A stretch of 64,000 nt of DNA from Macrosoma leucophasiata (GCA_036365455.1 JAWQUS010000008.1:22613501-22677500); one strand, 5' to 3'; shown: positions 45,401 through 48,293, numbered from the stretch's first letter. Program-made: numbers and translations. Notes: generated from the sequence alone by a model not told the origin.

Positions 45401-47678
45401 TCGACACCCAGGACCCCAGAGTAGTAGTGGCCTGCTAGCATATATAGCAGAATCGAATTTTATTGAAGCATTGTGTCACTATCTCCGACCAACAAATACT
45501 CTACGAAAAGTGATACATGAGGCGGACTTAACGCCACTAGGCATTTTCTACCAGTCAACTTTTGGGTAGTGAAGATAGCAACGAAGTAGGTGCATCAATA
45601 TATGAAAATAATAAAAAAATAGAATAATTATAATGTATTAGTGGCCCGTCCTGGTTTCGCACAGGTACAATGTTACCTACATACAATTCCTAACGGTACT
45701 AATCTATAGGGTCGCGAAAGCGGTAATTTTCCTTTAGTATCAACCCCAAGAACACACCCCTCAAGGGTCGAATTTCGCAAGATACCGTTTTAGGGCTCCC
45801 AAAAAAAAAAAAAAGGGCAGTGAAAACCTGGTTAAGTGGGGTTTCTCAGCCAATACGATGTGCGACTGTGGAGAATCCGTTCAGACGATGGCTCATCTAA
45901 TGGTTTTCCCTCTGTGTCCAACTAGCTGCTCCACAAGCGACCTTAGCGGGGCTACGGATAATGCGGTGGCCATTGCCAAGTTTTGGGTCAAGATACTTTA
46001 AAACTGAATACATTTCGCTTTGAAGTCATTGACACGAAGAAGATGAAGAAGAAGGGCTCCCCACACATAACTGTACTCGCACGAATGCATCACAAGAATA
46101 TCGCATCGCGCAATACTGCGATATTACATCACACATGTTAATCCGCTCTGAGACTCAATAAACTCAAAAGCTCTTCAAATGAAGATATGCTCATAGTAAA
46201 ATACTAAAATACTAAAAAGTTGTCTTCTATTCTCAAGTTAAGACCAGTTTCTCAGCGAGAGAGATCGATCGATACATACCTACTCATTCGATAAATGTCG
46301 GATCGCTCGGATTTGAAGACCCGGTTGTTATGATTCGTTCAATCACGAACGACACGTATCTCTCTATTTAGTATACAATAACGCTCCGCAAAAATAGGAC
46401 GACATTGATAAGTCTCGTCGGTCTTTCGTTGATTAAAATATGTGTTGTTCTGATATGTGACTTAATTATTTTAGACACATTTAGTGACTACCAAAAAGGC
46501 ACGAAAAATTGTGAAGAAAATAATGTCCATGGTTGGACGAAAGCCTCCCCAAAGATGCCCACTTTTGTGCAACATATGCCATAATCGCCATGCTTGGCAT
46601 GCGGATTGGCAATGACAAGTGACAATTGGCAGTGACGGTAGTTTTATTGCAGGATGCTGCGGCCCGTCCTGCATTAGCACTTCCTACCACCCATTGGAAT
46701 GGTTTGCCCAACCTTGTTCACTAACTACTGTGACTACACTAGCGGAAGAATTTACTTCTACTAGTAGCGGTGGAGTCGTCCGAGAGGTTAATTGGCCGAA
46801 TACTCAAACGGCACTCAATTTTAAGCAACGCTCAACTGTGCGCTATCTCTATCATTTGAACGTGTTCTATAAAGACAGAAGACTTTTAAGTCCCACTTAG
46901 ATTTAAGTGACGTTTGAGTATTTGGCCGTAAGTGTATTAAAGTTCACCTTTTACGTCAAACCGTAGTGCGGCCTGTGAATTATGCCCTGTCATACATTAC
47001 AAAATCAAACAAAGCTTGGTTTATTTTAAATACGTATGTTAAAATTTAGAATCATTTAAAAAATTAAAAATCTTAAACCATATCGTTCAAGCAACATTAT
47101 TGAAAAAAAAAACTTTGTAAAATTGCTTCAGAAAACAAAAAAAAACTCACTACTTCCTCCTCAAATGTGTTATTAAGAGCGACAGGTGGTTTCCCTCTGG
47201 GCTGATACAGTAAATCAAAATATTTTAACTCCTCTGGTGCCTCTGCAGACGCGTGATATAACGCCAACATCTCTTCGCGCCCATATCTTAAATGAAGGTA
47301 ATGGATTGAGCAATTTTTTATAATGGCATAAACAATTTTACAACGCACAAAGAAAAATACTAACCTTAGTTTTGCAAGTTGAACTTTTGGCACCATATTA
47401 TTTGCGTTTCTTGTGTTTGATCCTGACGATGTGCTTGGGTTAGAATTGCCTGTGGCCCCAGAACCACCACCAGGCCCCCCAGATGCCAGTGAACCAGGCC
47501 CAGTGGACCCCATGGCGCCCAACCCTGTGGAACCTCCCCCGGGCCCTCCTGTATTGGATGAAGAGCCCGGGGCACCGGAGTTCTGACTGTTGGAAGCAGA
47601 ACTACCCGCACTGGGTTCACGGGAGAGGTTGCGGAGCCACTCAGGACCAAACTTAATAGGATTGTTACGATCACCCAT
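4738..47678 (-). CDS. Gyf: Gyf / GIGYF orthologue, 26 coding exons, 1534 aa
   Basis: GRB10-interacting GYF protein, a cytoplasmic adaptor that binds 4EHP (eIF4E2) and Me31B/DDX6 and represses bound mRNAs; its GYF domain docks PPG-phi motifs of partner proteins. I joined 26 exons by reading frame and GT-AG sites; every phase matches and the total (4605 nt) is divisible by three. Visible landmarks: N-terminal [21 protein letters not shown] (105-115), NLPEW (330-334) with TFDSSGAF (345-352), WYYEDPK (786-792) with QGPFTSKEM (796-804), [13 protein letters not shown] in the coiled region, GIGFWDPQ (near 1353), [17 protein letters not shown] (from 1419) and the tail [20 protein letters not shown]. 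These match animal GIGYF proteins in the same order, and the length is similar to or somewhat longer than human GIGYF2. The start is the ATG before [13 protein letters not shown]; a further upstream in-frame ATG lies in the splice-acceptor region. Coding DNA is about 11% of the span. Identification is firm; exon 4's acceptor is the weakest junction. Confidence 0.96.
5394..5726. mobile_element. hAT-like MITE 1 copy with CA/CG microsatellite
   Basis: Terminal inverted repeats CATAGAGCAAC and GTTGCTCTATG. Flanking 8-mers AAGCAGAA and AAACAGGA match at 6 of 8 positions, fitting an aged 8-bp target duplication. Inside, 5433-5537 is a (CA)n/(CGCA)n tract. Related copies are at 14483, 49044 and 59057. 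Confidence 0.78.
5433..5537. repeat. CA and GCAC microsatellite
   Basis: About 105 bp of (CA)n and (GCAC)n with a few interruptions, lying within a hAT-like MITE. Confidence 0.95.
6180..6288 (-). CDS. Gyf: Gyf exon 25, aa 1460-1496
   Basis: Acceptor CCTCATTAG|GTCCAA, donor GTAAAG|GTGACT (phase 0). Codes [20 protein letters not shown] and ends ASDYQDVK. It was found because exons 24 and 26 do not fit each other's phase; this exon alone restores the frame, and its end matches the family's pattern just before the KGKKxKK box. Confidence 0.88.
6790..6915. mobile_element. foldback MITE family 1, copy 4
   Basis: Arms TAACATTTCACATCC and GGATGTGGAATGTTA, right end CTTGGTGCAACCCAGGCTTA. The left outer end is eroded. 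It ends about 38 bp from the donor of Gyf exon 24. Confidence 0.82.
6953..7076 (-). CDS. Gyf: Gyf exon 24, aa 1419-1460, conserved C-terminal helices
   Basis: Acceptor CGTTTTCAG|TGCCCA, donor GAGGAG|GTTTGT (phase 2). Codes [40 protein letters not shown], closely matching human GIGYF2 (VSFLKEVESPYEV, AKQFLERR). One of the best-conserved parts of the gene. Confidence 0.97.
7466..7519. repeat. perfect 20-bp inverted repeat
   Basis: ACTTTCCGTGACTTTTTTAG and its exact complement are separated by 14 bases, inside Gyf intron 23. Confidence 0.92.
7655..7975 (-). mobile_element. RTE-like LINE 3' remnant
   Basis: Contains GCTGTGCCCGCGATCTCGTT, ACTCCTTATTATATAAGC, GAAAGTCCCGTCAAAATCGG, (CAGA)n and TATGTACCGTGTATACAT, shared with blocks at 55.9-56.5 and 58.1-58.8 kb. 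Such tails are very common dispersed repeats in Lepidoptera. Strand is uncertain. Confidence 0.6.
8180..8365 (+). mobile_element. second RTE-like tail fragment
   Basis: Begins TTATAAAGCTGAAGAGTTTG and contains AACGCGCTAATCTCAGCAAC and TTCTTTCAGTGTTACCCATT, ending GCGAAGCCGGGGCCCCTAGT. This resembles a widespread non-coding LINE or Helitron-like tail of moths; a single copy here. Confidence 0.5.
8397..8580. mobile_element. foldback element carrying a tRNA-like sequence, copy 1
   Basis: Outer arms AAATTAAAGAAAAAACG and a matching TTTTTCTTTAATTTCTAAAG. Inside them TTGACTTCGGGCAGGAATCG faces CGATTCCTGCCCGAAGTCAA. Positions 8461-8536 read as a 76-nt tRNA-like unit: 7-bp acceptor stem GACTTCG/CGAAGTC, box A TAGCTCAGTGGT, box B GGTTCGATTCC. 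The D and anticodon arms do not fold well, so it is not called as a functional tRNA. Confidence 0.7.
8635..8841 (-). CDS. Gyf: Gyf exon 23, aa 1350-1419
   Basis: Acceptor TTTTTTTAG|GCAGTG (the CAG three bases further would break the phase), donor TTGATG|GTAACT (phase 1). Codes [13 protein letters not shown], a Lys/Ser linker, then [18 protein letters not shown]. These match the human GFWDDAV and FTQWCEQMLHAL segments. Confidence 0.94.
8886..9105 (+). mobile_element. 3' end of a non-LTR retrotransposon (LINE tail)
   Basis: Translates, with one frame change near 9000, to [19 protein letters not shown] and then [20 protein letters not shown]. This R-P-R...D / A-x-DR-x2-WR pattern is typical of the very C-terminus of LINE reverse-transcriptase ORFs. 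The same tail recurs at 19.5, 48.3, 50.6, 52.1, 60.1, 61.5 and 62.4 kb, often next to (ATGT)n. Confidence 0.72.
9505..9755. mobile_element. foldback MITE family 2, copy 1
   Basis: Inverted ends TATTGCACATCGAGCCT and AGGCTCGATGTGCAATATT, with inner AGAGCGTTATCTCT and AGAGATAACTCTTTAC facing each other. Four more copies at 11.4, 23.3 and 48.7-49.3 kb. It stops about 15 bp before the donor of Gyf exon 22. Confidence 0.82.
9771..9894 (-). CDS. Gyf: Gyf exon 22, aa 1309-1350, Ala-rich
   Basis: Acceptor TGGTGTAG|GCAGAG, donor AACGGAG|GTCAGA (phase 1). Codes [34 protein letters not shown]. The alanine run is on GCN repeats. The donor is weak and lies about 15 bp from an inserted foldback element. 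Confidence 0.9.
10615..10701 (-). CDS. Gyf: Gyf exon 21, aa 1280-1308
   Basis: Acceptor TTTGTAG|GAAATG, donor ATTCAG|GTAAAT (phase 0). Codes [13 protein letters not shown] and ends PGQSLAEIQ, a second copy of the W-then-(S/T)LAEIQ pattern of exon 20, as in the two such segments of vertebrate GIGYF. Confidence 0.91.
11005..11226 (-). CDS. Gyf: Gyf exon 20, aa 1206-1279
   Basis: Acceptor TTTATTTTAG|GAGCAG, donor CAAAAG|GTGAGT (phase 0). Codes [28 protein letters not shown] and a Gln/Met-rich helix. Human GIGYF2 has a matching SLAEIQKLEEERE segment. Confidence 0.93.
11379..11633. mobile_element. foldback MITE family 2, copy 2
   Basis: Ends CAGTGCTCAACAATAAATAT and TGCAATATTTCTTGCTAGG with the same CATCGAGCCTAGGAAGG and TTCGTAGGCTTGATGTG arms as the copy at 9505. 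Lies in Gyf intron 19. Confidence 0.83.
11788..11860 (-). CDS. Gyf: Gyf exon 19, aa 1181-1205
   Basis: Acceptor CAATACAG|GAAAGA, donor AATCAG|GTACGT (phase 0). Codes [20 protein letters not shown], a charged helix continuous with exons 18 and 20. At 73 nt it is the shortest coding exon. Confidence 0.88.
12159..12271 (-). CDS. Gyf: Gyf exon 18, aa 1144-1181
   Basis: Acceptor CTTTCACAG|GAATTA, donor CGTAAAAG|GTTGCT (phase 2). Codes [19 protein letters not shown] then a [16 protein letters not shown] helix. The downstream intron begins with a non-consensus +3 to +6. Confidence 0.88.
12366..13042 (-). mobile_element. 5S-like SINE (family C) split by a polyA SINE
   Basis: Head on the right: GCGCATGGCCCAGCGGCTGG (as complement) and the 5S-like block; tail on the left with GCTGGGCACGAGTCTCTCCC and a TAATAATGG repeat. 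The body is interrupted at 12451-12763 by a family B SINE; CACGCT is present on both sides of the insert. Same family at 13.7, 23.6, 38.2 and 62.8 kb. Confidence 0.78.
12452..12763 (-). mobile_element. polyA-tailed SINE family B, copy 1
   Basis: Reading on the minus strand it starts TTTACTGGTGGTAGAGCTCC, has conserved GCCGCTAAATGGTAGTGTTC and GACTGCAG blocks, passes CATGCTTGTTTGCCACTTCC and ends in a long A run (T run at 12452-12480 here). About 12 whole or partial copies are in the window, making it the most abundant repeat. Confidence 0.8.
13328..13424 (+). mobile_element. tRNA-like SINE family A, fragment with a hairpin insert
   Basis: Matches the head of family A (GCAGGCGACTGCTGCTACGC ... 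GGGGGCTATCAGAGA). The box B region is replaced by a perfect hairpin at 13370-13400: 14-bp arms GGTCATCTAACACA and its complement, with loop GGA. Confidence 0.65.
13722..14075 (+). mobile_element. 5S-like SINE family C, full copy
   Basis: Head: GCGCATGGCCCAGCGGCTGG, hairpin GTAGATC...GATCTGC, then a block with TTAAGCA, CGGGCGCGGT and GATGGGTGACCGCT in the same order and close spacing as eukaryotic 5S rRNA (internal promoter region). Body ends GCCCAGCAGTGGGACGTAT and a TTATTATTA tail. That makes it a likely SINE3-type (5S-headed) element. Confidence 0.72.
14297..14380 (-). CDS. Gyf: Gyf exon 17, aa 1116-1143, Lys-rich
   Basis: Acceptor CTTCTACAG|CAGAAA, donor AAGAAG|GTAATG (phase 0). Codes [20 protein letters not shown] and more Lys/Glu. 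Phase and composition agree with both neighbours. Confidence 0.87.
14483..14612. mobile_element. hAT-like MITE 1, truncated copy
   Basis: Starts CATTAGAGCAACACGAAGG and continues with the internal GCCATATGCAGGCTTGCCCC found in the copies at 5394 and 59057; the other end is missing and runs directly into a family B SINE. Confidence 0.65.
14617..14896 (-). mobile_element. polyA-tailed SINE family B, copy 2
   Basis: Near full-length copy, from GTGGCAAACAAGCATGCAG to GGAGCTCTACCACCAGTAAA on the plus strand. The A tail is short. Confidence 0.82.
15063..15211. mobile_element. foldback MITE family 1, copy 5
   Basis: Ends GCCTGGGTTTCACCACGAC and GTCGTGGTGTACCCTAGGC, with the family's AACATTTCACATCC arms. 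It lies in Gyf intron 16. Confidence 0.85.
15212..15415. repeat. dispersed repeat, also at 38.7 and 46.5 kb
   Basis: Shares GCATGCCAAGCGTGGCGATT, CGCCAATCCGCATGCC and CCAGCAGTGGACGTC with blocks near 38700-38850 and 46540-46720. Probably a LINE tail. Confidence 0.45.
15432..15677 (-). CDS. Gyf: Gyf exon 16, aa 1034-1115, charged
   Basis: Acceptor TGACTGTAG|ACAAAA, donor GTTGAA|GTAAGC (phase 0). A Pro/Lys tract ([16 protein letters not shown]) is followed by alternating Lys/Glu/Thr. It probably forms part of the long charged, coiled-coil-prone region of GIGYF proteins. Confidence 0.9.
16256..16615 (-). CDS. Gyf: Gyf exon 15, aa 914-1033
   Basis: Acceptor GCTTTTTCAG|CCATCG, donor GCTGAG|GTAACG (phase 0). 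Ser/Asn/Thr-rich, with a short [15 protein letters not shown] repeat, then [15 protein letters not shown] and a Gln/Lys/Glu-rich end that starts the charged region. Confidence 0.9.
16663..16900 (-). mobile_element. polyA-tailed SINE family B, diverged copy
   Basis: Recognisable by GACTGCGGTCTATAGACATC, AACATTACCATTTGGTGGCA and AATGCGGTGGTGACTTCGCC. It is more diverged than the copies at 12.5, 14.6 and 48 kb. Confidence 0.75.
17157..17294. mobile_element. MITE with CCTTATTCATAAACG ends, copy 1
   Basis: Terminal inverted repeat CCTTATTCATAAACG, with CTTTGTCTTTGTCAG and AAGACAAAGGAGAG facing each other inside. A second copy lies at 33453-33592. Confidence 0.83.
18367..18698. mobile_element. hAT-like MITE 2
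   Basis: Terminal inverted repeats CAGTGGTGGATTTAC and GTAAATCCGCCACTG. Flanks GTTGCTTC (18359-18366) and GTTACTTC (18699-18706) are an 8-bp target duplication with one change. CAGTGG ends and 8-bp duplications are hAT hallmarks. No transposase remains. Confidence 0.85.
19169..19368. mobile_element. foldback MITE in Gyf intron 14
   Basis: Arms of about 50 bp: AGTTAAGTGTGCACAGGTGA with TTATTCCGTAA on the left and TTACGGAATAATCGCCTG with TTGCACACTTAAC on the right. Single copy in this window. Confidence 0.75.
19369..19770. repeat. dispersed repeat interrupted by a LINE tail
   Basis: The parts 19369-19535 and 19690-19770 match, in reverse, the block at 28640-28860 (words GCGTGCCGATATCGAG, CCAGTATCAAACAGACAG, CACGCGAAGCG). 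Between them 19546-19676 is a LINE tail after (ATGT)n. Confidence 0.5.
19546..19676 (-). mobile_element. LINE tail with (ATGT)n
   Basis: TATGTATGTATGTATC then TTCACGCCAGGTCCCTAAC and CTCGTGCCTCGTCTACC, the reverse of the tail at 8886-9105. Confidence 0.7.
20288..20570 (-). mobile_element. polyA-tailed SINE family B, diverged copy
   Basis: T-rich start, GTGGCAACCAAGCTTGCAG, GAACACGATAGTGCTGAACA, and CTGGAACTCTACCACCA at the end. Same subfamily as the diverged copy at 60.5 kb. Confidence 0.75.
20580..22430. other. intron DNA, nothing recognised
   Basis: AT-rich part of Gyf intron 14. No ORF, RNA or repeat that I can support. Confidence 0.5.
22437..22625. mobile_element. foldback element with tRNA-like sequence, copy 2
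   Basis: Starts AAATTAAAGAAAAAACG, ends AATTTCTAAAG. Positions 22466-22547 (minus strand) form an 82-nt tRNA-like unit with acceptor stem GACTTCG/CGAAGTC, box A TAGCTCAGTCC-like and a perfect T arm GCAGGTTCGATTCCTGC. A second TTGACTTCGGGCAGGAA half follows. Confidence 0.7.
22875..23175 (+). mobile_element. tRNA-like SINE family A, full copy
   Basis: Head has box A TAGCCTAGTGGTAGCAGG and box B GGGTTCGATTCCC. The body has GGGATTTTTCCATTTTCTGG, CGGAGATGTCAACAGG and AACGTAACCGGCGAATTG; the end is CTCTGCCTACCCCTTAGGG. Related copies at 13.3, 45.2 (reverse), 60.2 and 60.9 kb. Confidence 0.82.
23346..23588. mobile_element. foldback MITE family 2, copy 3
   Basis: Contains GCACATCGAGCCTATG, AGAGCGTTATCTCTGC, GAGATAACGCTCTACAG and GGTCGATGTGCAT; outer ends are eroded. 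Confidence 0.8.
23650..23975 (-). mobile_element. 5S-like SINE family C, copy 3
   Basis: Begins with a TAATAATAATGG tail and TATACGTCCCACTGCTGGGC; ends with the 5S-like head (GACCGCGCCCGTATTGCTTA, reversed), its outer 40 bp missing. Confidence 0.78.
23976..28550. other. intron DNA, mostly unrecognised
   Basis: AT-rich. A repeat block at 24860-25010 carries ACACTCAGTTCTATCCGGC twice and is related to 28560-28625. No Gyf exon or other gene could be supported. Confidence 0.5.
28555..28860. repeat. dispersed repeat related to 19.4-19.8 kb and 24.9 kb
   Basis: CTATCCGGCAAAAAC and AGCCAGTATCAAACAGACAG blocks recur in reverse at 19.7 kb and in the 24.9-kb block. Identity of the element is unknown. 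Confidence 0.45.
28870..30456. other. intron DNA, nothing firm
   Basis: Right part of Gyf intron 14. A short repeat at 29290-29350 (GTAATAGGTAACCAGAATAA) recurs at 42130-42200. No gene supported. Confidence 0.45.
30457..30573 (-). CDS. Gyf: Gyf exon 14, aa 875-913
   Basis: Acceptor TGTTTCAG|GACTCG, donor CCACAG|GTTAGT (phase 0). Codes [18 protein letters not shown] and ends [11 protein letters not shown]. It is followed by the longest intron (13.8 kb). Confidence 0.9.
31208..31303 (-). CDS. Gyf: Gyf exon 13, aa 843-874
   Basis: Acceptor TTTCTTAAG|GACATG, donor TTGGAA|GTAAGT (phase 0). Codes [12 protein letters not shown] then [18 protein letters not shown]. The frame and splice sites are clean and it lies directly after the GYF exon. 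Confidence 0.88.
31827..31976 (-). CDS. Gyf: Gyf exon 12, aa 793-842, core of GYF domain
   Basis: Acceptor TTTGCAG|AAAATA, donor CAGATG|GTAAGT (phase 0). Codes [18 protein letters not shown], then [13 protein letters not shown] and [11 protein letters not shown]. The signature GPF-x4-M-x2-W-x3-G is intact, but the domain's name-giving GYF triplet reads GFF (811-813). Confidence 0.96.
32401..32531 (+). mobile_element. polyA-tailed SINE family B, 3' fragment
   Basis: AACACCTTAGGTCTCGGGAG to TTGTTTGCCACTTCC and an A run. The 5' half is absent. Confidence 0.75.
32549..33118. mobile_element. pogo/Tigger-like MITE
   Basis: Terminal inverted repeats CAGTGGAGCGTCGATTATCC and GGATAATCGACGCTCTACTG, flanked by TA on both sides. 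These are close to pogo/Tigger-type ends. A tRNA-like foldback fragment (32875-32945) sits inside. No transposase ORF. Confidence 0.85.
32875..32945. mobile_element. tRNA-like foldback element, 5' fragment
   Basis: AAATTAAAGAAAAAACAG and GACTTCAGGCAGGAATCGAA with the box B complement; truncated at about 32932 and inserted in the pogo-like MITE. Confidence 0.65.
33208..33402 (-). CDS. Gyf: Gyf exon 11, aa 728-792, first strand of GYF domain
   Basis: Acceptor TTGTCACAG|CAAATG, donor CCAAAG|GTAATT (phase 0). Ends [13 protein letters not shown]786 and Y788 are the W-x-Y signature residues of the GYF fold, which is split by the next intron. Confidence 0.95.
33453..33592. mobile_element. MITE with CCTTATTCATAAACG ends, copy 2
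   Basis: Same structure as 17157-17294; right end ACGTCTATGAATAAGG. Lies in Gyf intron 10. Confidence 0.83.
33680..34184 (-). CDS. Gyf: Gyf exon 10, aa 559-727, Pro/Met/Gly-rich linker
   Basis: Acceptor TTTTTTAG|TGAATC, donor GCACCG|GTAAGT (phase 0). It begins [17 protein letters not shown] and continues as a long Pro/Met/Asn/Gly-rich, presumably disordered, linker with a [14 protein letters not shown] repeat. It leads into the GYF domain. Confidence 0.92.
34945..35100. mobile_element. RTE-like tail fragment
   Basis: AGAACGCACGAACCGATTTC, CGTTGGAAAGG and CGGGCGAATCCGCGGGCAAC then AGCTAGT, in the pattern of lepidopteran RTE-type 3' tails. Lies in Gyf intron 9. Confidence 0.5.
35162..35589 (-). 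CDS. Gyf: Gyf exon 9, aa 417-559
   Basis: Acceptor CATCTTCCAG|TCCGGT, donor GATAA|GTGAGT (phase 2). Codes a Gly/Asn-rich start, an acidic [13 protein letters not shown] block, a Q/S-rich run and [20 protein letters not shown]. It starts only 22 bp from a foldback MITE. Confidence 0.93.
35611..35721. mobile_element. foldback MITE family 1, copy 6 (truncated)
   Basis: GGCTGGGTTGCACTAAGAAA and both inner arms are present; the right outer arm is missing. It begins 22 bp from the acceptor of Gyf exon 9. Confidence 0.82.
36261..36303. repeat. perfect 17-bp hairpin
   Basis: GGTAATGACATGTGTAC and its exact complement around a 9-base loop (TGCTTGCTT). A half copy of the stem and loop follows at 36310-36340. 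Confidence 0.9.
36842..36975 (-). CDS. Gyf: Gyf exon 8, aa 372-416
   Basis: Acceptor AGCACTAG|CTCGG (the CAG five bases upstream would give an immediate stop in phase), donor AAAAAG|GTAGGT (phase 0). Codes an acidic/aromatic then basic stretch with [20 protein letters not shown]. Confidence 0.9.
37355..37640 (+). mobile_element. polyA-tailed SINE family B, copy
   Basis: ACTGGTGGTATAGCTCCAG at the 5' side, then GCCGCTAAATGGTAGTGTTC, CAGGTGGTAATGTACGGCC and an A run after TTTGCCACTTCATAAC. Confidence 0.82.
37745..37857 (-). CDS. Gyf: Gyf exon 7, aa 334-372, TFDSSGAF motif
   Basis: Acceptor CTTCACAG|GGCTGT, donor TATC|GTAAGT (phase 1). It codes [12 protein letters not shown], nearly identical to the human GIGYF2 segment right after PEW and part of the DDX6/Me31B contact. 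Confidence 0.93.
38150..38362 (+). mobile_element. 5S-like SINE family C, body only
   Basis: AAGCCGTCCGTCCCGGTTAC to CCCAGCAGTGGGACGTATC; the 5S-like head is missing. It ends with a TTATTATTA tail just before Gyf exon 6. Confidence 0.75.
38383..38494 (-). CDS. Gyf: Gyf exon 6, aa 297-334, ends in PEW
   Basis: Acceptor AACGTATAG|ATCG, donor CCAGAATG|GTGAGT (phase 2; the W codon is split). Codes [14 protein letters not shown] and ends EENLPEW. PEW is the first half of the Me31B/DDX6-binding segment described for GIGYF proteins. Confidence 0.93.
38590..38850. repeat. dispersed repeat fragments in intron 5
   Basis: GATCGCCAACTAGCAAGCTA and GCGTGGCGATTACAG are related to the blocks at 15.3 and 46.6 kb; 38600-38690 resembles 14990-15060. 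Confidence 0.4.
39032..39144 (-). CDS. Gyf: Gyf exon 5, aa 259-297
   Basis: Codes [13 protein letters not shown], then [15 protein letters not shown] and ends QMDKW with donor TGGG|GTAAAC (phase 1). The acceptor is a tandem TAG|CAG pair (NAGNAG), so use of the second would remove one codon. GIGYF relatives have the same DxxWR-type segment. Confidence 0.9.
39401..39583 (-). CDS. Gyf: Gyf exon 4, aa 198-259
   Basis: Codes [18 protein letters not shown] and a Gly/Asn/Thr-rich stretch ending NKMYRR; donor CGGAG|GTATGT is clear (phase 2). The acceptor is uncertain: ACAGATAG|AGTAATG fits the phase of exon 3, whereas ACAG four bases upstream does not. The tract before it is A-rich, coming from the tail of an adjacent SINE. 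Confidence 0.78.
39609..39886 (-). mobile_element. polyA-tailed SINE family B, copy beside exon 4
   Basis: Complete from GTAATGGTAGTGGCAAACA to GGAGCTCTACCACCAGTAAA. On the minus strand its A tail lies about 25 bp upstream of the acceptor of Gyf exon 4. Confidence 0.85.
40618..40760 (-). CDS. Gyf: Gyf exon 3, aa 151-198, RG-rich
   Basis: Acceptor ATATTCCAG|CGAGAT, donor GGAAG|GTACGA (phase 2). It codes [11 protein letters not shown], then [20 protein letters not shown], the Arg/Gly-rich stretch that follows the 4EHP motif in the family. It is the only open frame in this interval and is much more GC-rich than its surroundings. Intron 2 (6.4 kb) upstream holds the Foldback-like element. Confidence 0.88.
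41151..41757. repeat. left arm: six 101-bp tandem units
   Basis: Unit starts (TCCAAGATGG) at 41151, 41252, 41353, 41454, 41555, 41656 and a truncated start at 41757, an exact 101-bp period. Units differ by a few substitutions. Confidence 0.95.
41800..41885. repeat. short foldback inside the Foldback-like element
   Basis: GGTTTCTTGAGGTGCTGATTA faces TAATCAGCACCCCAAGAAAC with about 45 bp between. Confidence 0.8.
42460..43746 (-). mobile_element. mariner element, inactivated
   Basis: Imperfect terminal inverted repeats share GGGGAAAAAGT and are flanked by TA. It encodes a DD34D-type transposase on the minus strand in two pieces. First piece, 43562-43296: N-terminal helix-turn-helix part. Second piece, 43280-42537, 247 aa: [10 protein letters not shown], the block [18 protein letters not shown], and [13 protein letters not shown]. 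The usual TGDE aspartate reads N (codon AAT). The pieces are out of frame near 43290. By motif style it resembles the cecropia-type mariners, but subfamily is not certain. It lies in the core of the Foldback-like element. Confidence 0.9.
42537..43562 (-). pseudogene. mariner transposase pseudogene
   Basis: N-terminal part [20 protein letters not shown] then a frameshift and stop near 43290-43300, C-terminal part open to TAA near 42537. Together they are close to the usual 340-350 residues of mariner. Two lesions disable it: the frameshift and the loss of the first catalytic Asp (TGNE). The second (HDNARPH) and third (APSD) acidic positions are intact. Confidence 0.88.
44041..44748. repeat. 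right arm: seven tandem units, inverted
   Basis: Unit marks (TGGATTTAC, or TGGATAGGT at the last) at 44041, 44142, 44242, 44344, 44445, 44546, 44647 and 44748: spacings of 101, 100, 102, 101, 101, 101 and 101 bp. Confidence 0.95.
45195..45445 (-). mobile_element. tRNA-like SINE family A, reverse copy
   Basis: GTAGTAGTGGCCTGCTA and GACCCGGGAATCGACACCC (boxes A and B reversed), GGCGAGCCTGTTCAAATCTC and TACGTTTTTACCCATGT. Diverged from the 22.9-kb copy. Confidence 0.75.
45827..46003 (+). pseudogene. C-terminal fragment of a LINE reverse-transcriptase ORF
   Basis: Open frame reading [52 protein letters not shown], stop. The C-x-C-G-E-x-x-Q-T-x-x-H motif and FW near the end are typical of the C-terminus of jockey/R1-like non-LTR retrotransposons. 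No upstream RT domain is present. A run of A lies just before it. Confidence 0.7.
46540..46720. repeat. dispersed repeat, third block of the 15.3-kb family
   Basis: CGCCATGCTTGGCATGCGGATTGG-type word (two halves GCCATGCTTGGCATGC and GCGGATTGGCAATG) and CAGTGACGGTAGTTTTATTG match 15300-15350 in reverse. Confidence 0.5.
46793..46928. mobile_element. MITE with TTGGCCGAATACTCAAACG ends
   Basis: TTGGCCGAATACTCAAACG at 46793 faces CGTTTGAGTATTTGGCC to 46927. No coding capacity. Lies left of Gyf exon 2, in intron 2. Confidence 0.82.
47151..47286 (-). CDS. Gyf: Gyf exon 2, aa 105-150, 4EHP-binding motif
   Basis: Acceptor CATTTAAG|ATATGG, donor GAAGTA|GTGAGT. It codes [11 protein letters not shown], the canonical 4EHP contact in GIGYF proteins, followed by [15 protein letters not shown] and an acidic end. 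The short intron 1 (78 nt) stays open in frame by chance, so the intron has to be recognised from its splice sites and from homology. Confidence 0.93.
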
Positions 47679-47734
47679 ATTTTGTTCTTGTTTATTAATC
47701 TTGACAAATGAAGTCGACCTGTTGACAACCGCAA
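47365..47734 (-). CDS. Gyf: Gyf exon 1 (coding 47365-47678), aa 1-105
   Basis: Acceptor TTTTCAG|TTGCGG at 47735, 56 nt of 5'UTR, then ATG at 47678. It codes the conserved N-terminal [10 protein letters not shown] box and then a long Gly/Ser/Thr/Asn low-complexity stretch to about residue 95. It ends CTA AG|GTTAGT in phase 2, one codon before the 4EHP-binding motif. Confidence 0.93.
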
Positions 47735-48005
47735 CTGAAAACAAATTAAAATCATTTATTGATGAGGTGAGGGATATCTCATTTTTATATCAAAACCAAA
47801 CCACAAATAACAGTTAATAAAAAACAGCTGCTCCATACAAAACAGTCATGCCCGACATACAAAATGTACTGTTGTATTGGCCGCATAGTAAAAGTTGTTC
47901 ATAATATGATTCAAATGACTCCTTAAAATAAGGAGACTAAAAGATTACTACATATTTTCTGAACTAACATTATTTAAAAAGTTTAGAGATTTTATGTATA
48001 TATAT

Positions 48006-48293
48006 ATTTTTTTATATGTAATGGGCTTGGCAAACAAGCATGCAGTTCACATTGATGTTAAGTGATGACTGCAGCCTATAGACACCCACATGAAAACCAA
48101 GGTCAAAATGCAGATGCGTTACCACTCCTGAGGCCTAAGGTGTTATGCCTCTGTGCCGGAAATTACAGGGCCGTACATTACCACCTGACCGGAACACAAT
48201 AGTGCTGAACACTACCATTTAGCGGCAAGTATATTAGGTAATGCGGTGGTGCATACGCCCGCGAGCTCCGTCGCTGAAGCTCTACCACCAGTC
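48006..48293 (-). mobile_element. polyA-tailed SINE family B, copy
   Basis: TTTTTTTATATGTAATGGGC to GAAGCTCTACCACCAGTC; near full length. A LINE tail with TATGTATGTATTTTCACG follows at 48292-48385. Confidence 0.83.
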
